This document shows, in pieces, positions 7,006-10,815 of a stretch of DNA of 10,815 nt. The notes beneath the pieces are model-generated. The model worked only from the letters and a program-made list of their open reading frames with translations, made no database searches and was not told the origin of the DNA. This DNA comes from Promethearchaeota archaeon (GTDB lineage Archaea; Asgardarchaeota; Lokiarchaeia; Sigyniarchaeales; SOKP01): positions 1 through 10,815 of the forward strand of contig JAGXNU010000051.1 of assembly GCA_019894815.1 (NCBI GenBank). The letters are read 5' to 3'. The position numbers and the translations under genes are program-made. How positions within the stretch are numbered: the first letter of the stretch is position 1; each line of letters starts with the position of its first letter.

Positions 7006-8151
7006 TTAAACACCAATTCCTATAGTGTTTCCTATTCCCGCTACAATTATTTTAGAACCTTTTTCTGTTCTTTTTCGTATTCCCATCTTAATTTTTTCTA
7101 CAAGAGCAGGCACGGATTGTGTTATGGGGCGTGTCATGACCGTAATTGCGTTTTCAAGTGATTGTCGGCATATAAGTGCATCGATAGGTATATCTTTTTT
7201 AGTACTCGAATCTTCAATAAAGTATTTTTCGACACCGATTCCACCTATGGCCGCTCCGACCCCAACAACAATAGATCCTGTTTTGTCGCTTGACAGTTTC
7301 AGACCTGCATCAATCATGAAGATACGAGAGATGTTTTTATCTTGGTCTTCAACCAATTTTTTAATAGCGGTACCAGGTTTTCCAACTGTTCCTCCGGGTC
7401 CTCTTGCTCTAATAACATAAATGGTTCGGTCTTCGAAATCTACTTCTTGCATGATTGTGTCTTTTTCAATTTCAACTGCCTTAACATCATCTTGCTGAGC
7501 TACATTTCGTACAAAACTCCCGGCTACCATTGGACCAAGACCATCGCCTATTGGACTGCCTTCTGAGAAAGCTTTAGTTGCTCTATAATAACTCTTTGCC
7601 ATGCCTAAAATCAGACTTAGTTGCATAGATATCTGCATTAAGAGGATATAACTCTTTGATTTTTTCCCCATGATTAAGAAATGTTTGATTAATCGATAAA
7701 TATAGTCCACCGCTCCAGCAGCTTCAACCATGTTCTCTAAATTTTGAGCTTCAGGACTTCCGGGAGTTACATTTGGAGCTAGGAGGGCGACCTCTTCTTT
7801 ATATCTATCATCCCTTATGTCAATAATGTGATCTAATTTTGCTATTATCCCATAAGGATCTAACGATACAGGCCCAATTGTTATAAATGAGAGAAAATCA
7901 TCAAGTTTTAATTGTAAATCTTTATCCATTTCCTTTTTATCAGCATATTTTTTGAATACCTTCAATAAAATCTGTTTGCAATCATCATTCCACGTTTTTA
8001 GTTTTTCTAATCCTGATTGAACCTCTTTGGATGACCGCCACATCTGAATTTTTGTGCCGTAAAACATTGACATAAAGATCATTACGAAAAAAAGCAAGTT
8101 AAGTAGTAAACTTAACGGATCTGTTTGCGCTTGCATTAACATGTAAATCAT
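7006..8151 (-). CDS. DUF1512-family membrane-anchored archaeal protein
   Basis: 381 residues, matching what I know of the archaeal DUF1512 family, whose function is unknown. One N-terminal TM anchor (about 13-31) precedes a large, probably cytoplasmic body. Family-like landmarks are DPYGIIAKLDHIIDIRDDR (98-116), SPIGDGLGPMVAG (199-211), ARGPGGTVGKPG (249-260) and Gly-rich segments VGVGAAIGGIGVEKY (296-310) and AGIGNTIGIGV at the very C-terminus. The glycine-rich loops suggest a nucleotide- or phosphate-binding or tightly packed alpha/beta core, but I see no P-loop GxxxxGK[ST] or other named catalytic motif. The ATG at 8151 is supported by AGAAGGA 5 nt upstream; Met4 and Met6 are unlikely alternatives. 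It is transcribed divergently from the zinc-ribbon/coaD pair across a 132-bp region with a 27-bp palindrome. The family assignment is from memory of motifs. Confidence 0.85.
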   Translation of the reverse strand: MIYMLMQAQTDPLSLLLNLLFFVMIFMSMFYGTKIQMWRSSKEVQSGLEKLKTWNDDCKQILLKVFKKYADKKEMDKDLQLKLDDFLSFITIGPVSLDPYGIIAKLDHIIDIRDDRYKEEVALLAPNVTPGSPEAQNLENMVEAAGAVDYIYRLIKHFLIMGKKSKSYILLMQISMQLSLILGMAKSYYRATKAFSEGSPIGDGLGPMVAGSFVRNVAQQDDVKAVEIEKDTIMQEVDFEDRTIYVIRARGPGGTVGKPGTAIKKLVEDQDKNISRIFMIDAGLKLSSDKTGSIVVGVGAAIGGIGVEKYFIEDSSTKKDIPIDALICRQSLENAITVMTRPITQSVPALVEKIKMGIRKRTEKGSKIIVAGIGNTIGIGV

Positions 8152-8156
8152 TACAA

Positions 8157-8163
8157 TCCTTCT
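8157..8163 (-). promoter_or_regulatory. Shine-Dalgarno of the DUF1512 gene
   Basis: Minus-strand AGAAGGA with a 5-nt spacer to the ATG at 8151; it selects that start over Met4 and Met6. Confidence 0.5.
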
Positions 8164-8178
8164 ATATTTTTAAAAGTC

Positions 8179-8205
8179 CTAAATCGTTTGAATTAAGCGA
8201 TTTAG
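8179..8205. promoter_or_regulatory. 27-bp palindrome in divergent intergenic region (possible operator)
   Basis: CTAAATCG (8179-8186) and CGATTTAG (8198-8205) are perfect 8-bp inverted arms around an 11-nt centre. As RNA the stem could extend by one G-U and two A-U pairs. It lies 28-54 bp upstream of the DUF1512 start and 79-105 bp upstream of the plus-strand gene at 8284. Position and symmetry fit a dimeric regulator site for the DUF1512 promoter. The centre contains TTAATTCAA on the minus strand (8188-8196). Confidence 0.5.
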
Positions 8206-8246
8206 TTTTCATAATAACAAAATTTATTTAATCTTTTATTCTTTTC

Positions 8247-8256
8247 TATTATAAAG
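8247..8256 (+). promoter_or_regulatory. Candidate TATA box of the zinc-ribbon/coaD unit
   Basis: TATTATAAAG, centred about 32 bp upstream of the ATG at 8284, predicts a leader under 10 nt. No Shine-Dalgarno precedes that ATG, which agrees with leaderless or short-leader translation. AATTTATTTA (8221-8230) is a weaker alternative. Confidence 0.4.
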
Positions 8257-8283
8257 ATTAAACGTATTTAGAGAACTAATTTT

Positions 8284-8718
8284 ATGATTGACGAAGAAGA
8301 CGACGATGAAATCTTAACGAAAGGAGTATCATTAAAGAAGGTTTTGAAAAATGTGGTATTAATCGGATTAATCATTGTCGGAGCGCTTTTTATATATATG
8401 GGCGGTACCGATCAAATGACTAATTTCTTTATTGGATTCTCCTTGATTTGCATTGGTTCTACTTTAATCCAAATCCAAAAAAAAGAAGAAGAGCCAACTA
8501 GACAGACTTTATCTATTTTAAAATGCGAGAAATGTGAAGTTACAAAAGTGAGAAATTACGAAACTGGTGATTTCGTTTTTAAAAGCATTGATTCTTGTGA
8601 AAATTGCGATGATACAATGAAAATAAATCAAATCTATAGCGTTAAGTTGAAAAAATCAACAGCAAAGAAACAAACCAAAGAAACAAAACTGAAAGATAAA
8701 AAACAAGCTATAATTTAA
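8284..8718 (+). CDS. Small two-TM protein with CxxC-CxxC zinc ribbon
   Basis: Unrecognised 144-residue protein. It has a very acidic N-terminus (EEDDDE in residues 4-9), TM1 about 24-40, a short loop, TM2 about 47-64, then a soluble part with Cys81, Cys84, Cys105 and Cys108. This is a CxxC-20-CxxC arrangement expected to bind one zinc. A Lys-rich tail (123-140) closes it. The two-TM hairpin would put the acidic N-terminus and the zinc ribbon on the same side, probably the cytoplasm. It is separated from coaD by 12 nt and shares its reading frame: only the TAA at 8716-8718 and four sense codons lie between them. Co-transcription with coaD is likely. A role in CoA synthesis is not implied by anything in its sequence. 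Confidence 0.8.
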   Translation: MIDEEDDDEILTKGVSLKKVLKNVVLIGLIIVGALFIYMGGTDQMTNFFIGFSLICIGSTLIQIQKKEEEPTRQTLSILKCEKCEVTKVRNYETGDFVFKSIDSCENCDDTMKINQIYSVKLKKSTAKKQTKETKLKDKKQAII

Positions 8719-8730
8719 ACCCTTCCTCAA

Positions 8731-9195
8731 ATGAGCAAAGGTGTTCCAAAAATTTTAAATAAAGTTGGTATGGGCGGAACTTTCGATCATTTACATGATG
8801 GTCATAAATCTTTAATAATGATTGCTTTATCGCTATCCGAAAAAGTAGTGATTGGGTTGACAAGCGATAATCTTTTAACAAAAAAGAAATTCCGTTCTAA
8901 AATCGATAACTATCAAAAGCGATTAGAAATCTTAAAATCATACATCTCTGAAACATCAGATTTATCTAGGGTAGAAATAATAAAATTGGAGGATCCTTAT
9001 GGTCCTCCCATAAATGAAGCTGATTACGAAGGAATTATAGTCAGCCAAGAAACCTATGAAGGAGCTTTAAAAATCAACCAGATTAGAGAAGAAAAGGATT
9101 TTAAACCATTAATCATAGTTGTAATACCTTTAATTCTTGATAAGAAGAAGAATAAAATTAGCTCTACTTCGATTAGAGCGACTCTACAAGAGTAA
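8731..9195 (+). CDS. coaD: Archaeal-type pantetheine-phosphate adenylyltransferase (PPAT)
   Basis: Cytoplasmic nucleotidyltransferase that transfers AMP from ATP to 4'-phosphopantetheine, making dephospho-CoA, the penultimate step of CoA synthesis. 154 residues, normal for the archaeal family (COG1019 type, related to the C-terminal PPAT domain of eukaryotic CoA synthase). Visible motifs are GGTFDHLHDGH (15-25), whose H22-x-G-H25 is the nucleotidyltransferase HxGH motif; YGPPINEADYEGIIVSQETY (90-109), characteristic of this group; and KISSTSIR (142-149), the second ATP-binding motif. The ATG at 8731 has no Shine-Dalgarno and lies 12 nt after the zinc-ribbon gene, so translation may rely on coupling. 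Met14, just before the HxGH strand, is too close to the motif to be the start. Bacterial CoaD is a distant relative, so the gene symbol is by function. Confidence 0.94.
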   Translation: MSKGVPKILNKVGMGGTFDHLHDGHKSLIMIALSLSEKVVIGLTSDNLLTKKKFRSKIDNYQKRLEILKSYISETSDLSRVEIIKLEDPYGPPINEADYEGIIVSQETYEGALKINQIREEKDFKPLIIVVIPLILDKKKNKISSTSIRATLQE

Positions 9196-9197
9196 AC

Positions 9198-9203
9198 TTT
9201 TTT
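9198..9203 (+). terminator. Candidate poly-U terminator of coaD
   Basis: TTTTTT starts 3 nt after the coaD stop (9193-9195), in archaeal poly-U style. Short, so efficiency is uncertain; the hairpin at 9337-9376 could be an alternative 3' end. Confidence 0.3.
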
Positions 9204-9336
9204 AGTGTCGCTTTCTATAGATATAATATAAATAAATGAACGCTTGACTAATCATGAACCATATAATTTTGAATATAACTTTGTTGAAGAGTAGATTATT
9301 CAAACAAGCTTCATTTATATTAAAATTCTTTAGTCT

Positions 9337-9376
9337 GCCAAGGGAATAATTCCAATTAGAATTTTGTTTCCTTGGC
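9337..9376 (+). other. 40-nt RNA hairpin between coaD and pheS
   Basis: GCCAAGG (9337-9343) pairs with CCTTGGC (9370-9376). The stem continues with G9344-U9369, A9345-U9368, A9346-U9367 and U9347-G9366. After a 2-nt bulge (9364-9365) AATTC (9348-9352) pairs with GAATT (9359-9363), closing the 6-nt loop CAATTA. That makes 16 pairs, two of them G-U, which only form in the plus-strand transcript. It may be a coaD 3' end, a processed leader element or a small RNA. U5 at 9391-9395 follows 14 nt later. Confidence 0.55.
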
Positions 9377-9500
9377 TGCGGATTATGATCTTTTTATCCA
9401 GAAGAATCCAATTTATCTCAAATTAATCATACTATGTCTTCCCTAATTCGAGATAGACCCATTTCAAGCTAAATTATTCACAAAAGATTTAAATAGGTTC

Positions 9501-9518
9501 AAAATTTAGATTTATATA
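9501..9518 (+). promoter_or_regulatory. BRE/TATA promoter of pheS
   Basis: AAAATTTAGA then TTTATATA (9511-9518), a textbook archaeal TATA box. Its centre is 35 bp upstream of the ATG at 9550, predicting a leader of about 10 nt. No Shine-Dalgarno precedes the ATG. ATTTAAATAG at 9488-9497 is a weaker second candidate. Confidence 0.55.
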
Positions 9519-9549
9519 GTGAATAGTATTAAATATTGGATAGAGAATC

Positions 9550-10815
9550 ATGAAGATTATACTTCGGAAACAAGTTAGAGACATTTTAAAAATTTTGCGT
9601 GATAGAAAGGATACCATAATTGCGTCAGATTTAGCTAATGACTTGAATATAGACTATGTAGTTTTAATGTCTGCGATTAATGATTTAATTTCATATGAGT
9701 TAGGTGGTTTCAAGGAAGAAGAAATTAATCATATATCACTAAATAAAGAAGGATTAATTTATTTAAAATCGGGGTTACCTGAACGCCAATTACTTGAAGT
9801 GTTGATTCAACAGGATATAAAAGAAATTCAAATCGATAAATTTATTGAATTATCAAAAATGGAGAAGCCTTTATTCTACATTGGTCTTTCAAATTTAAAA
9901 CAACATAAATGGGTTGCTCAAAGTAAAGCAAGTGGAGAGAGTAAAATCTTTTTAACAGCGGAAGAATTTCCAAAAACGGAAGTCGAACAATTTCTCAGTG
10001 TTTTCAACAACAAAAAAGTTCTAAATTATTCAGAATTATCTCCAGATGAATTGACATGTATAGATATTTTAAATAAACGCAAATTAATAAATAAAACCCA
10101 AAAAACCCAAAGAATAATATATCTTACAGAGAAAGGAAAGAAGCTTGATCTTGATGAAATAGAAGAATTAAAACAAGTGAGTAAGATAAGTTCAGAGATG
10201 CTAAGTACGGGATCTTGGAAAGATATTGAATTGAAATCGTTCGATGTAACTAAGCCAGGTCCGTTATTGAAAGCAGGAAAAATACATCCAATAATTAATT
10301 TAATTAATGAAATTCGTGAAGTATTTCTATCAATGGGTTTCACTGAAATAAGAGGACCAATTGTTGAAAGTGCATTTTTCAACTTTGATGCTTTATATCA
10401 ACCACAAGATCATCCTGCTCGAGAACTACACGATACGTTTTATCTCAGCAACCCAAAGATAACTAAATTACCAGATAAAGAAAGAGTTTTAGCAGTCAAA
10501 GATACTCATGAGAACGGAGGAGATAGTGGTTCGACAGGATGGAGATATGAATGGAATGAAGATATAGCAAAAAAAGCACTCTTGAGAACCCACACCACTG
10601 CTACAACGATTCGGAAATTAGCACAATATTATCTCGAGAATGATAAAAAACCGATTAAAGTATTTTCTATTGATCGCGTGTTTCGAAATGAAAAAGTTGA
10701 TAAATCACATTTAGCAGAATTTACTCAAATTGAAGGAATTGTCATAGATGATAATGTAAATTTATGTGACCTAATTGGTTTACTTTCGGAGTTTTACCGA
10801 AAATTAGGTTTTAAA
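9550..10815 (+). CDS. pheS: Phenylalanine--tRNA ligase alpha subunit (3' end cut by window edge)
   Basis: Catalytic subunit of the cytoplasmic (alpha-beta)2 synthetase that charges tRNA-Phe with phenylalanine. 422 codons are visible without a stop; archaeal PheS is about 490-510 residues, so roughly 70-90 are missing. The N-terminal third is the archaeal/eukaryotic type: winged-helix-like segments, with the hallmark LNKEGLIYLKSGLPERQLL (64-82) after the first. The class II core follows: the motif 1 region GPIVESAFFNFDALYQPQDH (269-288), HPARELHDTF, RTHTTATTIRKLA, and motif 2 FSIDRVFRNEKVDKSHLAEF with Arg379-Asn380-Glu381 for ATP and amino-acid binding. Motif 3 lies beyond the edge. The ATG at 9550 is the first possible start after an in-frame TAG at 9541-9543. 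pheT is expected downstream but is not in view. Confidence 0.97.
   Translation, partial: MKIILRKQVRDILKILRDRKDTIIASDLANDLNIDYVVLMSAINDLISYELGGFKEEEINHISLNKEGLIYLKSGLPERQLLEVLIQQDIKEIQIDKFIELSKMEKPLFYIGLSNLKQHKWVAQSKASGESKIFLTAEEFPKTEVEQFLSVFNNKKVLNYSELSPDELTCIDILNKRKLINKTQKTQRIIYLTEKGKKLDLDEIEELKQVSKISSEMLSTGSWKDIELKSFDVTKPGPLLKAGKIHPIINLINEIREVFLSMGFTEIRGPIVESAFFNFDALYQPQDHPARELHDTFYLSNPKITKLPDKERVLAVKDTHENGGDSGSTGWRYEWNEDIAKKALLRTHTTATTIRKLAQYYLENDKKPIKVFSIDRVFRNEKVDKSHLAEFTQIEGIVIDDNVNLCDLIGLLSEFYRKLGFK

Larger units (their letters stand above)
9196..9549. other. 354-bp gene-free region between coaD and pheS
   Basis: Holds a short T-run after coaD, a strong hairpin (9337-9376), and a BRE/TATA promoter just before pheS. 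No open frame here has homologue-like features; the longest ATG frame I traced on the plus strand (9254-9349) is 31 codons. No tRNA cloverleaf was found. The 9380-9480 stretch shows nothing beyond a weak 4-bp GGAT/ATCC stem. Confidence 0.7.

Noticed and set aside
9254..9349. 31-codon ATG frame in the coaD-pheS gap
   Set aside because: Too short, no ribosome-binding site, and its end runs into the hairpin; composition is that of A+T-rich non-coding DNA.
9440..9475. TTCGAGA resembling a tRNA T-loop
   Set aside because: The flanking five bases on each side do not pair, and no acceptor or anticodon stem could be built.
10026..10382. 118-codon minus-strand open frame
   Set aside because: Antisense to pheS core sequence including motif 1; a shadow frame.
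1..10815. Possible CRISPR array, insertion sequence, prophage or defence island
   Set aside because: No regularly spaced repeats, no transposase, integrase, nuclease or Cas motifs; genes are ordinary in length and style.

Overview
The window looks like a piece of an A+T-rich archaeal chromosome. The archaeal calls rest on an archaeal/eukaryotic-type PheS with N-terminal winged-helix-like segments, an archaeal-type pantetheine-phosphate adenylyltransferase, a DUF1512 protein (a family known from archaea), and promoters that read as BRE/TATA with short leaders. A stand-alone SCP2 sterol-carrier-like protein, abundant zinc-ribbon membrane proteins and an RGG-rich membrane protein make an Asgard (Lokiarchaeia-like) archaeon my best guess. 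That placement is an inference and cannot be proved from this window.

Layout: six genes on the minus strand fill positions 1-8151. Read in their own direction they are the DUF1512 membrane-anchored protein (8151-7006), the SCP2-domain protein (6836-6378), a CBS-pair plus four-TM protein (6239-5208) followed after 2 nt by an RGG/Tyr-Arg-rich double-TM zinc-ribbon protein (5205-3742), a NagD-like HAD phosphatase (3582-2779), and pyruvate, phosphate dikinase (2615 to beyond the left edge). A 132-bp divergent region then leads to plus-strand genes: a small two-TM zinc-ribbon protein (8284-8718), coaD (8731-9195), a 354-bp gap holding a strong hairpin, and pheS (9550 to beyond the right edge). I see no rRNA, tRNA, CRISPR array or mobile element.

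Functionally the window mixes housekeeping metabolism (pyruvate/PEP interconversion, CoA synthesis, Phe-tRNA charging) with envelope-related proteins of unknown role. The tightest functional unit is the CBS-TM/RGG-TM gene pair, with a strong Shine-Dalgarno for the second gene lying inside the end of the first. That pair is the best candidate for an undescribed system: a possible nucleotide-sensing membrane protein next to a membrane protein with FUS-like low-complexity sequence, a duplicated beta-rich ectodomain and two cytoplasmic zinc ribbons. The second noteworthy signal is a 9-mer (TTAATTCAA) found by eye only in front of three successive minus-strand transcription units. One copy sits inside a 27-bp palindrome.
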